A DNA stretch of 64,000 nt from Saposhnikovia divaricata. Taxonomy: Eukaryota; Streptophyta; Magnoliopsida; Apiales; Apiaceae. Numbering within the stretch: the first letter of the stretch is position 1; the number at the start of each line of letters is the position of its first letter. The stretch lies in NCBI GenBank assembly GCA_036435485.1, contig CM071598.1:43538501-43602500 (forward strand), read 5' to 3'. A program made the translations under genes and the position numbers. This document shows, one piece after another, positions 22,620 through 33,177 of this stretch. The notes under the pieces were generated by a model. The model did no database searches. It was not told the origin of the DNA and saw only the letters and a program-made list of their open reading frames with translations.

Positions 22620-25347
22620 TCATTTCCTAACATTTTTAGAGTAGAATCTGAGAACGACATAAAAAAGGAGGCGGTAAAGTACACCCCAAGCCAGCAAGAT
22701 GCCAATATCATACCAGATGTTCTCTTTTGTGATACCCATGGAGAAGAGAACATCTTCTCCTATCAGAGCACAGTTCTGAAATATTCCTGAGGCAGTGTGC
22801 GCTGAGCTGATATTCACTTCTCCTAAAGGACCAGGTGAGAGATCTGCAACGTCACCATTGTAACATTTCTCATTTTTAAATTCGTTAATCAGTAATGCCT
22901 CAAACGGATATGTGATTGCAGATATGTAATGTAGCCACCTCCAGTACATGGGAATGTGAGTCACCTTCAAGAAGAATCCACAAGTCAAGAAGAAGAGAGC
23001 AGTGGTGGCAATGACAACTGCATATCCAGTGATGTAACTTGGAACAAGAGCGCTAACAAGCATCACATATGCGTTGGTAGTGATGAGCGAGGAGAAAAGG
23101 ATTATCCAGAATCTAAGAAGATTGCTGCGTAGATCAAGTATGAACTGGGTGATTGCTGCAAATGTAAAAGCCTGAACAGCAAAAAATGGGAGGTAAACAA
23201 TGAGGGAAGAGATGACATAGGAAGAAGCTCGATAGGAATTGTGGGAAGTTTCTCGGATAAAGATGAATCTTTCTTGTATAAATGTAGGGACTGCATCATT
23301 AGAGGAAAAAAAGACTAGGCAAACTGCAAAGATGTAAAAGTTAAGAAGTCGGTTGATGGTTTGGAAATCTAAATCGTGCAAGTTTTTGAACAGGGAGGCA
23401 AGAACTAGTCCCATTACAGCCAGAACGATCTCTCGGGAGAGAAAAAGTTCAGGGGTTCGAACCACGTTAAGTGCTGTGCGCCATGAGAGGACTGCTACCT
23501 CACGGAGCCATGGATTTGCAAACTTAGGCCCGTGATTTGCAGGTTCGTCAAGCACTTGCATGTCAAATTGCTCATAAGAAACAGAGTAAGGTTCTGCTGC
23601 TGATGGGCTGAAAACTACTGGGACCTGAGATTGGGCACGACTTTGTTGAGGTGTTGAAAATCTGCTCGACATATGACTTCTTGCACCAGAAGCAGGTGTT
23701 ATTCCAGGTGTTCGCCCTGGAGTTCTTGCCGGGGTCCATGATGGCTGACGATGGGGGGTTCCCTTCACTCCGTGGTAGATCCAGACCGAGAAATCTGTGT
23801 AGAACTGAGAGGCTAAACGTGGATTGTATACGCCACTATTTTGTGTTTTAGCAGTTCTATTAACAGTTTTACTGCGTTCCAGGGAATTGTCAAAATCATC
23901 ATCGTCATCATCATCGTAATAGTTAAACGATCTCCCGAATTCTGTTCTGGTTGTCGATTTTCCAGCGGTGAATTGATGGCTACGGAGGCTGATGTGTTTC
24001 GGGCCAGGGGTCTTCCCTCGTGGTGTCTTTGGTGTCCTCTGAACAGGCGTTCTAGCCTCTTGATCAGGTTTAATGCCATCACATTGATATAAAACAAGTG
24101 GATCAAGCCCCACAGTTGATTCATCGTACTCTTTTATCACATCAAGGAGGTACTCTAAGCTATTCTCACTTTCTGGAACTGGCCTTCCAAATCCCGAGAG
24201 ATGAGCAGGAAGAGCAGTTGGGCTTCCCATATATATAAGCCTTCCCCTGATCAGTCAGATGGTGCCTAGTTTAGTATATAATTGTTAATTTGGTAAGAAA
24301 AATTTCAGAACTTATATAGGTACCTAGCCAGGACAGTGATGCGGTCCAGGAGCATCTGAATCCTGAAAGAAGGCTGGTGAATTGTCATGAGGACAATGCT
24401 ACCACTTCTAGCAATGTCCTTCACTTTCTCTACAACACTGAAAGCACTTGTAGAATCAAGACCAGAAGTTGGTTCGTCAAGGAACAGCAAAGATGGTTTG
24501 TGGATAATGTCAATTCCTATAGAGACCCTACGTCGTTCACCACCTGACACCCCTCTCCTTCCTTCATCGCCAATATAAGTATGTGCTGAACTCTGCATAC
24601 AGATACATGAACTGATGATTATATAGTACAAGGTATATAACTACGCATGTAGCTACTTTTGTCTTACATAGATACAAACTAAATGTGGGAGGATTTATAT
24701 GTACCGTTAAACCAAGTTGGTCAAGAAGCTCATAGACTCTTGCCTTCTTCTCAGACCTGGAAATGGAAGGCGGAAGCCTGACCTCAGCTGCAAACATGAA
24801 TGTCTCAAAGACTGTCAGCATAGCAAAGAGCTGGTCATCTTGCATGACATAGGATGAGATCATCTTCATGTAGCTTGTTGATACCTGTGGATGACAAGGG
24901 ATATACACGTCATATTTATACTCCTAATTTTCTGCGGCATCTTGATGTAAAATATACCTACATATGCGCGATTTACATAGGAAGAAAAAGACTAACCGGT
25001 TTGGCATCAATTCTAACAGATCCCTCGAGGCTCCCTTGATGAATCCTCCCAGCCAAAGCATCAAGAAAAGTTGATTTTCCAGCTCCACTAGGCCCCATAA
25101 TGGCCATAACTTCCCCCCTCAAGGCCTGTCCAGAGATATCGTTGAGAAGGAATGACTCTTTGTTGATCCACACACCATCCTTCTTAACCGTTTTTACTAC
25201 ACTATAAGATAAGTTGTTGAACTCAAGCCCTTGCCCGGGTATCAACTTTCGAGTCTGGTTCCTGACTAAATTTTTCTTCACCTGTGATTTGTCCATGTCT
25301 AGCAGACTCTCCAGGCTCTTCGTGTTCGTCCGAACAAATTTCGCCAT
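22620..25347 (-). CDS. STR: ABC transporter G family half-transporter, STR type (4 exons)
   Basis: Exons on the minus strand: 25347-24997, 24884-24705, 24592-24324, 24246-22620; GT-AG introns, 808 aa. The start is the ATG at 25347 (MAKFVRTNTKSLESLLD), matching STR proteins. The nucleotide-binding domain comes first: Walker A GPSGAGKS at 85-92, Q-loop near 132, signature VSGGERRR at 192-199, Walker B LLFLDE at 212-217, H-loop His249. A long linker (about 300-500) has TP-rich repeats and an acidic run; about six membrane helices fill 540-808. Known STR proteins pair with STR2 in the periarbuscular membrane and are needed for lipid delivery to arbuscular mycorrhizal fungi. The Asp/Asn-DFDNSLER linker motif, EYDESTVGLDPLVLYQ and the C-terminus FYSKNVRK support STR over other ABCG types. 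All catalytic motifs are intact. Confidence 0.93.
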
Positions 25348-25699
25348 GTTGAGATGCTCCACTGCTCCCTTAGCTGTAGTGTTTAAAAAGCTGAACTCTA
25401 TCTATATATGTATCCAGTTAACTAAACTGATGGGGTTTTCAGTAAAGACAATATGAGATGATTACAAGTTTTAGAGGGGGTGAAGAAACAGAGAATACAG
25501 TTTTTGCCTGGACGGCAAGACTGAGAAGGACTTAATTTCTTCTGCATGTCTCTGCTTTGGGTTCATCGTTAGAATTTTGGATGTATTACCCATACTACTC
25601 AAACTCATACATATTATGCACAATGTACCCAACAATTTGCGGCAGGTTAATTAAAAATAATTTGGGAAATTAACAAAAATATTACTTTATCCAAGTTTT
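25348..25699 (-). promoter_or_regulatory. Upstream region of the STR-type gene
   Basis: A TATATA stretch at about 25400-25408 (minus TACATATATAGATAG) lies some 55 bases before the ATG and could be the TATA box. I saw no unambiguous mycorrhiza-type cis element in the 350 bases before the next transposable element. Confidence 0.35.
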
Positions 25700-26498
25700 T
25701 TGAGATAATTACCAAAATAATCATTTTTGGAGATATTTTGCTCAAAATACTGAAAAGCGGATTTACGGCCCTATTTACCGACCTAACACGTTGAATCGTG
25801 TTACATATTACTCACGGATCACGCCGTTTGGAACGGCGCAACCTTCATTGTTCATCATCGTCTCTCTCCCTCTCCCGGTCGTCTCTTTCGCTCTCCACCG
25901 CCTCTCTCCGTCTCTACACCACCACTATAACCTCCTCCCTCCCTCCCTCCATCATCTCCACCACCTCTCTCCGTGCATCTCTCCCCCGTTCATCTCTCTC
26001 TCTCCCCCGTCTCTTTCTCTCCGCTGCTCTCTTTACGAATTGGGCATTTTTAATCCGGCGAAACACACGACTTGAAACTCATATAGGCATGTAGATCGTC
26101 GAGAGACGAATCGATTGGTGTATAACACTTCATGGGAAAACCACTGGAAATGGGTGAACGGAGAACGGAGAAAAACGGCAAAAAATCGCCAAAATCGCCA
26201 TTGGAATCACCAGAGCTCGCTCTGTTGGAGTTGGCCCCGCAGGGGCATGCACCGTTTCGTGTTGCGTATACAAGCTTGGCTGCGCCCATGGGTGCGGCGT
26301 AACCAATGATACGCCCATGTGTGTGGCGTAACCTGGCTATATGGTGAGGCGTATGCTAGGCATACGGAACACGCAGTAGCGTGTTTGATGACACGGTACA
26401 CGCAACAGCGTGTCCCGTCGGTATTAAGGGTCAAATATTTGGAACTCAGTATTTTGGGCAAACACTATTTATTTTTGATTATTTAGGGCCTTCACCTT
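25700..26498. mobile_element. Non-autonomous palindrome-core DNA element (element C)
   Basis: Left end: ACCAAAATAATCATTTTT (25710), CTCAAAATACTGA (25741), CCCTATTTACCGA (25769). Right end, in reverse complement: CCCTAAATAATCAAAAAT (26490), CCCAAAATACTGA (26460), CCCTTAATACCGA (26432): the same three motifs in the same order. The core has hairpin words (ACACGTTGAATCGTGT, ACACGCAGTAGCGTGT, ACACGCAACAGCGTGT, GCGTATGCTAGGCATACG) and a C/T-rich stretch at 25850-26040 resembling a captured 5' UTR. Open frames crossing it have no recognisable protein. Confidence 0.75.
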
Positions 26499-26517
26499 TG
26501 ACGATTTTTTTTTAATA

Positions 26518-26990
26518 AATATTTGTAAAAATACTTTGTACAATCAAAACAATCAAATATAACCTATTTTTACATTTTTCTGAAAAATAATTTGAAGTTA
26601 ATTTTGATTGCACTTGAGGTTGCATTTGATTTAACCGATGCAACTTGTTAACCAACATTTTGCATTTATTAAAATTTTAAAGTAGCATTTATGATTAATT
26701 TTGGTTAATGTCGGTTGCAAATATAGTTGCAAAAGTTCCATTTATGTTTTCAACCATATTTGCAACCAAACATCAACTAAAATAAAAAATGCGAGTTTAA
26801 AAATTTAATAATTAAAATCATCTTTGATGGCATAATAGAACAAGTTACATCAGTTAAACCAAATGCCACCAAAATCAAAACTCAACTGTAACCAAAATAA
26901 ACTTTAAATTATTTCTCAAAAAAAATGTAAAAATAGATTATATTTAGTTGTTTTGGTTGCAAAAAGTATTTTTACAACTATTTTCAAAAG
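26518..26990. mobile_element. Foldback MITE
   Basis: The whole 470 bp is a degenerate palindrome: the left half (TTGTAAAAATACTTTGTACA..., CTATTTTTACATTTTTCTGA) returns inverted at 26985-26760. It sits directly beside element C and about 410 bases upstream of the CYP59-like ATG. Confidence 0.8.
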
Positions 26991-27401
26991 GTAGTAAAAT
27001 CGCAAAAAAACATAAAAAAAGTGATATTTTGATAATTTTCCATAGAAAAAATATAAAATATTATTTTTTCTAATTTAACTTTTGGATAAAAGAGCGCGAG
27101 AGATTCAGATATTTTGTTATTTGATTTTTTTTTTCTTGAAATTTTTAAATGTAATGAATTCATTTATGGTAACTGGTTGGTAAGATATACTTGTTGGAAA
27201 ATTTTCTTAAAACAAAATTATCTTTTGAAATACTTTTTTTCTGTATTTTATTAAAATTTCGTGAAGATTTTAAAATCCTAATAGCAATTGGTTTCAACAA
27301 AAATCCAATCCTCAGAGTAATTGGTTTTAAACAAAACCTATATAAACCGGACATATGCCATTAACTACTAATCTTGGAATTAACGTTTCAACTCCCAAAC
27401 A
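26991..27401 (+). promoter_or_regulatory. Upstream region of the CYP59-like gene
   Basis: AT-rich sequence with a repeated phrase (CCTAATAGCAATTGGTTT / CTCAGAGTAATTGGTTT, 27276-27330). CCTATATAAACC at about 27337 is a good TATA box, 60 bases before the ATG, which argues that the coding sequence has its own promoter. Confidence 0.5.
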
Positions 27402-28910
27402 ATGTCGGTTCTGATTGTGACAAGCCTGGGAGACATGGTCGTTGATTTGCATACTGATCGTTGTCCATTAACGTGCAAAAATTTCTTAAAGCTCTGCAAG
27501 ATTAAGTATTACAATGGATGCATGTTTCACAATGTTGACAAGGATTTTATTGCACAGACTGGTGATCCAACTGGGACAGGATCAGGCGGGGACTCTATTT
27601 ACAAGTACTTATACGGAGATCAAGCTCGATTTTTCGGTGACGAGTTACACTTGGATTTAAAGCATTCTAAGACTGGCACAGTTGCTATGGCCAGTGCTGG
27701 ACAGAATATGAATGCTTCTCAGTTTTACATGACACTACGCGATGATCTTGATTATTTGGACCAAAAGCACACTGTTTTTGGGGAGGTTGCGGAAGGGCTT
27801 GAAACATTGAGTAGGATCAATGAGGCGTATGTCGATGACAAGGGCAGGCCGTATAAAAATATCAGAATCAAACACACTTATGTACTTGAAGATCCTTTTG
27901 ATGATCCGCCACAACTTGCGGAGCTTGTGCCAGATGCTTCTCCTCAAGGGAAAGTAAAAGATGAGGTTGATGATGAGGTACGACTTGAAGATGATTGGGT
28001 CCCCATGGACGAGAAATTGGATTCGGCAGAGCTTGAGGAAGTCATCCGAACAAGGGAAGCACATTCCAGAGCAGTAGTGCTCGAAAGTATTGGGGACATT
28101 CCTGATGCCGAGATAAAGCCCCCTGAGAACGTGTTGTTTGTTTGTAAGCTAAATCCGGTAACCGAAGATGAGGATTTGCACACAATCTTCTCACGTTTTG
28201 GAACTGTCATTTCAGCTGAAATAATCCGGGATTTCGATACTGGGGATAGTTTACGCTATGCTTTTATTGAATTTGAAGACGCGGAGGCCTGCAATCAAGC
28301 ATATTTTAAGATGGCTAATGCTTTAATTGATGATAGAAGGATTCAAGTTGATTTTAGTCAAAGTGTTGCAAAACTGTGGTCTCAATATAGGCGTAGAGAT
28401 CAGCAGAATGGAAAAAGAAAAGGATGTTGCTTCAAATGTGGTGCCCCTGACCATATTGCCAAGGATTGTACTGGTAGCCCAACTGGAAAGCACCAACCTG
28501 CAAAGTACATCATGAAAGGCCACAATATCCAACGGGGTAGTGGCAACAAGTCTAGGTTTGAAATGGTTTTTGATGGAGAATCTGGTGGAAGTCCACAACG
28601 AAATAAGGCTGGAAAATTTAAGCGGAGGGTAGAGGAGGAATATCATGGAGGCAAGAGGGATGATAGGGAGTATAGAAAGAGGAATGCAGTGATTACCTAC
28701 CATGGAAACAGACGGAATGAGAGAGATTATAAGCAAAGGAGAATGGATAGAGATGTTCGAGCTGATCGGACTTATGATCAAAGTGAAAGAAAAAGAAAAG
28801 TACCTGACTGTAAGCGAGATAGGAGAGATGAGTTATATGGTAGAAAGACACATAATAATTCTGATGGTCACAAAAGCATCAAGGAGGAGAGGGATTATGA
28901 AACAGCGTGA
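27402..28910 (+). CDS. CYP59: CYP59-like multidomain cyclophilin (PPIase, RRM, zinc knuckle), intronless
   Basis: 502 aa in one uninterrupted frame. Residues 1-165 form the peptidyl-prolyl isomerase domain (SVLIVTSLGDMVVDLH, FIAQTGDPTGTGSGG, NASQFYMTL); 242-320 an RRM with RNP2 LFVCKL and RNP1 RYAFIEFE; a CCHC knuckle CFKCGAPDHIAKDC near 343-357; then a charged Arg/Glu/Asp/Lys-rich tail. Known CYP59 proteins are nuclear, bind RNA and the RNA polymerase II C-terminal domain and influence transcription. Domain order and length fit the family (about 500 aa). Lack of introns is notable because CYP59 genes are, as far as I know, split; the tail is also more divergent than the folded domains. It could therefore be an expressed retrocopy. 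The frame is intact. Confidence 0.92.
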   Translation: MSVLIVTSLGDMVVDLHTDRCPLTCKNFLKLCKIKYYNGCMFHNVDKDFIAQTGDPTGTGSGGDSIYKYLYGDQARFFGDELHLDLKHSKTGTVAMASAGQNMNASQFYMTLRDDLDYLDQKHTVFGEVAEGLETLSRINEAYVDDKGRPYKNIRIKHTYVLEDPFDDPPQLAELVPDASPQGKVKDEVDDEVRLEDDWVPMDEKLDSAELEEVIRTREAHSRAVVLESIGDIPDAEIKPPENVLFVCKLNPVTEDEDLHTIFSRFGTVISAEIIRDFDTGDSLRYAFIEFEDAEACNQAYFKMANALIDDRRIQVDFSQSVAKLWSQYRRRDQQNGKRKGCCFKCGAPDHIAKDCTGSPTGKHQPAKYIMKGHNIQRGSGNKSRFEMVFDGESGGSPQRNKAGKFKRRVEEEYHGGKRDDREYRKRNAVITYHGNRRNERDYKQRRMDRDVRADRTYDQSERKRKVPDCKRDRRDELYGRKTHNNSDGHKSIKEERDYETA

Positions 28911-29487
28911 TAAACCAAGAAACGCTGCTGCTCATGACAATTGAGGGGAACAGAAGGAATTGAGTTTAGAAGAGGAAAGTGCTGTATTCTTAAGAATTCC
29001 AAAGTCATTAATGTTGGACGAGTATAGAAATTTTATGTGTGAGATGCATCATGCATTTGCAGATCCTAGTAGAAGTAACTACCTATGAAAATGTATGTTG
29101 CAGGCTTGTAGCTTATTAATTATCAATTAGTCTTTTAAAATGACTTCCAAAATTTTCTCTAGTCAGGCAGAGTTCTTTGTCACTAAGCTGTGGTATCAAC
29201 TATTTTTGTTGCAAATACGTCATAGCAGACAATTCCTTAATTGAGTAAGCCTATTTCAATCATATTATTTAGTTTTCATAATGAAATTGATATTTATATA
29301 ATTAATGACATGTAGTATCATACTCTTCTTAATATAATAATTATTTTTTTTATTAAACAATTTATTTCTGTACATACAAAGAGGTAAGACAAACAGGAGT
29401 CTTAAAATGATGTTTGAATTACCTAGTTAACAAAAAAATATGTTATAACTTCTTAAAAAAAAGAGTTTCATGCATTGTAAAAGCTTT
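28911..29487. other. 3' flank of the CYP59-like gene
   Basis: Probable 3' UTR then AT-rich spacer. No poly(A) tract that would mark a recent retrocopy, and no second gene, is seen. Confidence 0.4.
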
Positions 29488-29888
29488 TTTTATAACTTCT
29501 TGATCTTGTCTGGTGTCGCACAATTGATGGATCAATATTGTAAAACACAGGAAGAACCAATCTACGCTCTGATTTGCAACATCCATTAATCTCTACAAGC
29601 TCGTCAAGGCACCATCTTGAAGAAGCATAGTTTTCCGAGAAGACAACAATATATTTAAGTCTTGGATCCTTGAATAGCTTGGAGCAATGCCTCTGAGATT
29701 ACTTGTCCACTACGTAGCTCAGGATCATCCATAAATGTTCTAATTCCATGACGATCCAAGGCAGCGTACAAATGACTAGTGAACCTAAATCGAGTGTCTG
29801 TTCGGTGGAAGCTCAAGAAAACGTCCCAATGAGTAGGAGTTGAATTTGAAGCTGAAGAGGATGAAGCTTGAAAACTTGTACAAGCCAT
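29488..29888 (-). pseudogene. TIR-domain fragment of a disease-resistance (TNL-type) gene
   Basis: From the ATG at 29888 the frame reads a Ser-rich leader then WDVFLSFHRTDTRFRFTSHL, the beta-A region of plant TIR domains, with DRHGIRTFMDD and GSK following. A stop at 29655-29657 ends it at 77 aa; after a one-base phase change the TIR domain continues (VVFSENYASSRWCLDEL, then RLVLPVFYNIDPS) to a stop near 29488. The second half of the TIR domain's last helix, NB-ARC and LRR are missing. It is a frameshifted, truncated relic; a splice event bridging the shift seems unlikely but cannot be excluded. Confidence 0.8.
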
Positions 29889-30435
29889 TACGAATCTTGG
29901 GATTTTGTATGAAATGAGAGAATTATAAGCAACGTAAATGATTAAAATAAAAATCGACATGTCAAAGCTTCATGATTAGAACAAGATAAAGTTTCTTGAT
30001 CTATTTTTGAAAAATCTGGGGTTGACTAAGCGTGCTAATTGCTAATGCTAAATAAATAAACTGAAAACACTAGTAATAAAAATATTTTAAAATTTTAATA
30101 CAAATTTTAACATTATGTTTACACTGTAGTATGACATGTAGTGTTTATATTTATATAATATAATATAATAGATACAATCTTTAATAATAAATTCTATGGC
30201 TTGGTTTATAACTAAGATTGCTCAGGATCGAATACCAATCACCACAAGCAAAAGAAGAAGAAATCCAAGAACTAATTAGATAATTTTCATTTTTAACTTT
30301 TGGGTCACTGAGTTTACAATATTAGGTGGGACTCAAGGATGTCCTCTAAATTCCACACAAAGAGTCCTCTGTCCTCTATTGTAAATGCATAACAACACAA
30401 AAGGATGCATTTCCAACAAACAAGTCTTTTTTCAT
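29889..30435. other. Intergenic, no feature seen
   Basis: AT-rich spacer between the TIR relic and the 3' end of the PMD gene; no gene or clear repeat recognised. Confidence 0.4.
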
Positions 30436-32169
30436 TTAATTCTTTGGTGTAGTGCCCTTCTGGGCCCTTTTCTTTCGTTTTGATCCAACCACCTGCGTCC
30501 CCTCCTCCCTCTCTTTCTCCCGACGGTCATCTACGGATAAATCCTCAAACAACCCTTTATGAGACTGCACCTGAATGTGGTGCCAACCTTCAAGGGCTAT
30601 AGAAGTCACATCTCCAGGTATCTCCCCCCTAGCAACATTGACAATTTTTCTCAGCAAATCCCCCTGCAAGATGAATATATATAGGAAACACATGTTGAAA
30701 GAATGATTTATAAAGCGACATGAATAAATAAGTAACATACAAATAGTAATACTCACTGTGTATACATGAACACCACCAATGCGGGAATGAAATCTGCGAG
30801 TCCTATCAGTGTACCAAGTATGATACTCAGGAACTGCACCATCACCAACAATTCCTCCGGCCAGGTAATCCAAACGACGCGTCCAGATATAGATACTTGC
30901 GTGGTGCTTTTGAATCCAATTACACTCTGCTTTGCCTTTCAATGTTATCTGATGCATCTCGGGTGAATACTCAGCATCAGTAGGTATGGTCTGGATCATT
31001 CCAAACTGTCTCAAGACCCTATCAGCCATATGCGGTTCAACAATAAATATGCAAACTAGAGGGCCGCGGTAGCGCCAGATATCCTGACCCCTAAAACAAT
31101 ATGCGGGCAATGCATCGATAATTTCTTGTTTATAAGGCTGCCATTTGAAGTGAGAGGACGCAAGCTCATCCAGTGCTACTCGATAAAGTGAGACAGTACG
31201 CCCAGTCGTCTCCGAAAATGCATGACGCACAAGCCACCTAACAAACAAATTACACCTCAGAAGATTATGCACGCAATTATATATACAAATGAATGTACAA
31301 TAAACAACTTTATGAATAATTACTTACCTCAACCCAAGTGGCCCTTTCGGATGTGCAGCCCAGAAAGCCTCGTCAATTAAGGAGTGATTGGTACGCAATG
31401 GGGCAATGGTTGGTAATCTCTCCCACGCCCACAACTGCAACAATATGAGACAACCAGCAATCTCTTCTGTATCTATCTTGGTGGCTTTGCATAGCTCCCT
31501 ATACAAATATGCAAGTACAGCAGCACCCCAAGCATATTTTCCGCAGACCTCCAAATCTTGTATAAAAGGTACCCACATGCAATGCACCAGCCCACCTGAA
31601 TGATCAGTAAACATCGACCCTGCGATCAACTGTAGCAAGTAGGACTGTGTGTAACGTATCAACTCCTCCTCAGATGCATCATCTGCTAATCCTGGGAAAA
31701 CGGACTGAAACCAGCTCAACTGAAGTCTGGCTCCATTAAATCGGTTGGTGGGAGGTGACTGTCCAAACACATGCCCAACAATGTCACTCCATGACCCACC
31801 CTCAGCTTGACTTACACCGACAACTGGCTCCCCATCCACAGGCAAACCCAGAAGAATCGCTACATCCTGAAGTGTAATTGTACACTCTCCGATTGGGAGA
31901 TGGAATGTATGAGTCTCTGGTCTCCATCTCTCCACCAAAGCACTAATCAGATTCCAATCAAGCTGGAGGGATGTCACCCTAGAAATGCCATAAAATCCTG
32001 TTTGTACCAGCAAAGGAATCATTCTAGGATGTAATCGAGGAAACTTCTCCTGATTCGGGTTGCGGCGTCGACATCTCTGAGGGTCACCACCTCCTGCTAG
32101 CCATATCTCTGTAGATCGGTGCTTAGGCTGTAGATGCAAAACACTTTTATCTTTAGGTCCTGGATCCAT
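30436..32169 (-). CDS. Plant mobile domain (PMD) protein, MAIN-like / 'phosphatase 7 long form' type
   Basis: Exons 32169-31328, 31237-30757, 30663-30436; phases match across both GT-AG introns, giving 516 aa. The PMD (about residues 45-420) shows the family hallmarks: LISALVERWRPETHTFHLP followed by GECTITLQDVAILLGLPVDG, then LQLWAWERLP and the region around FRGQDIWRYRGPL. The last exon adds a basic Lys/Arg-rich tail (VVGSKRKKRAQKG) that could be a nuclear signal. MAIN and MAIL1 act in nuclear silencing and genome stability, but PMD genes also occur as numerous transposon-associated copies. This one is intact, has no phosphatase domain and sits among repeats, so it may be either a host gene or a mobile-element passenger. 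Confidence 0.85.
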
Positions 32170-33177
32170 TTCCTATCAATCAAATAACAAAAAGTATGAG
32201 CCAATACATAGTGCATTATACACAAAAAGTATGAGAACATTAGGTAACATATGAGCCAATACATAGTGCATTATACACAAAATTAATGGAATGTTGGATG
32301 TTTGCAATCAAGCAAGTAAACATGAATTAGTAAATATGGTTCCACGTCTATATAATACTAATAAGTCATAACAAATGACGGTATCTATCATTTGCTTGCT
32401 ACATTAATAAATTAAATGCTTTCAAAACAGCGGCATGTTAATATTGTAGTACAGCAACTATCAGGGAATACACCCTCTCAACAACTTACAGTCACATACA
32501 ATCAATTCTTCGTATGTCTTCTACAAACTATTCGATGTACATCTTGGCTCTTGATCTATATACCTATATGTGCTAAAGCGTCCACTTTGATTTCTTGTGT
32601 AGTAAAGTTGGAGCTGATCACAGCCTTTATTTCTCATGGCACTGCTTTTGGCTTGGCTTTTGTTGTCAAGTAATAAAGAAAGCATATTACTTTTTCCCCT
32701 CCATTTCATCCTTAAGTCAGTGCCTTACCTCCTTTGCGTTAAGTTAAAGTCTTAAAGATACATGGATTCTTATACATTAGCAAAAATTAAGATAATATCT
32801 GTGTGTTGGTACTGTAGATTCTACCCGTCTTTGTCATTTTAAACATAATCAAATGTCATGATTCACCCTATACTACTATTTCCTTAAGCTCGAAACAGAA
32901 TTTATTATCAACCATTAAACATGAATGAATACTTTCCCCCAAGGTGATCTAGTATAGATACTGTGGACAATCAAGAAATTGATTGTGAAATTGATTGTGG
33001 GAAGGAAAATGAAGGCACGTGTATTGGTTTATGTTCCTCATGTATCCAGGTATTTTGTGATCAAACCCCCTTAATTCTGTTGTTTAGTTCTGTGTGACCA
33101 TGTATACTTCAAAGTTCGTGCTCTACAGTTAAATATAAAAGTTCTGTATACAAAATGCTAAAAATAAATGATACTTT
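32170..33177. repeat. PMD upstream region containing an old dispersed repeat
   Basis: The phrase ATGAGCCAATACATAGTGCA occurs twice (32200, 32248). About 32590-33170 is a diverged relative of 42955-43420 (shared TAGTAAAGTTGGAGC, TTTCTCATGGCACTG, GAGATACATGG-type phrases). No gene is seen. Confidence 0.6.

Noticed and set aside
25360..25362. Upstream GTG as start of the STR-type protein (MEHLN extension)
   Set aside because: Plant initiation at GTG is improbable and the ATG at 25347 aligns with the start of known STR proteins.
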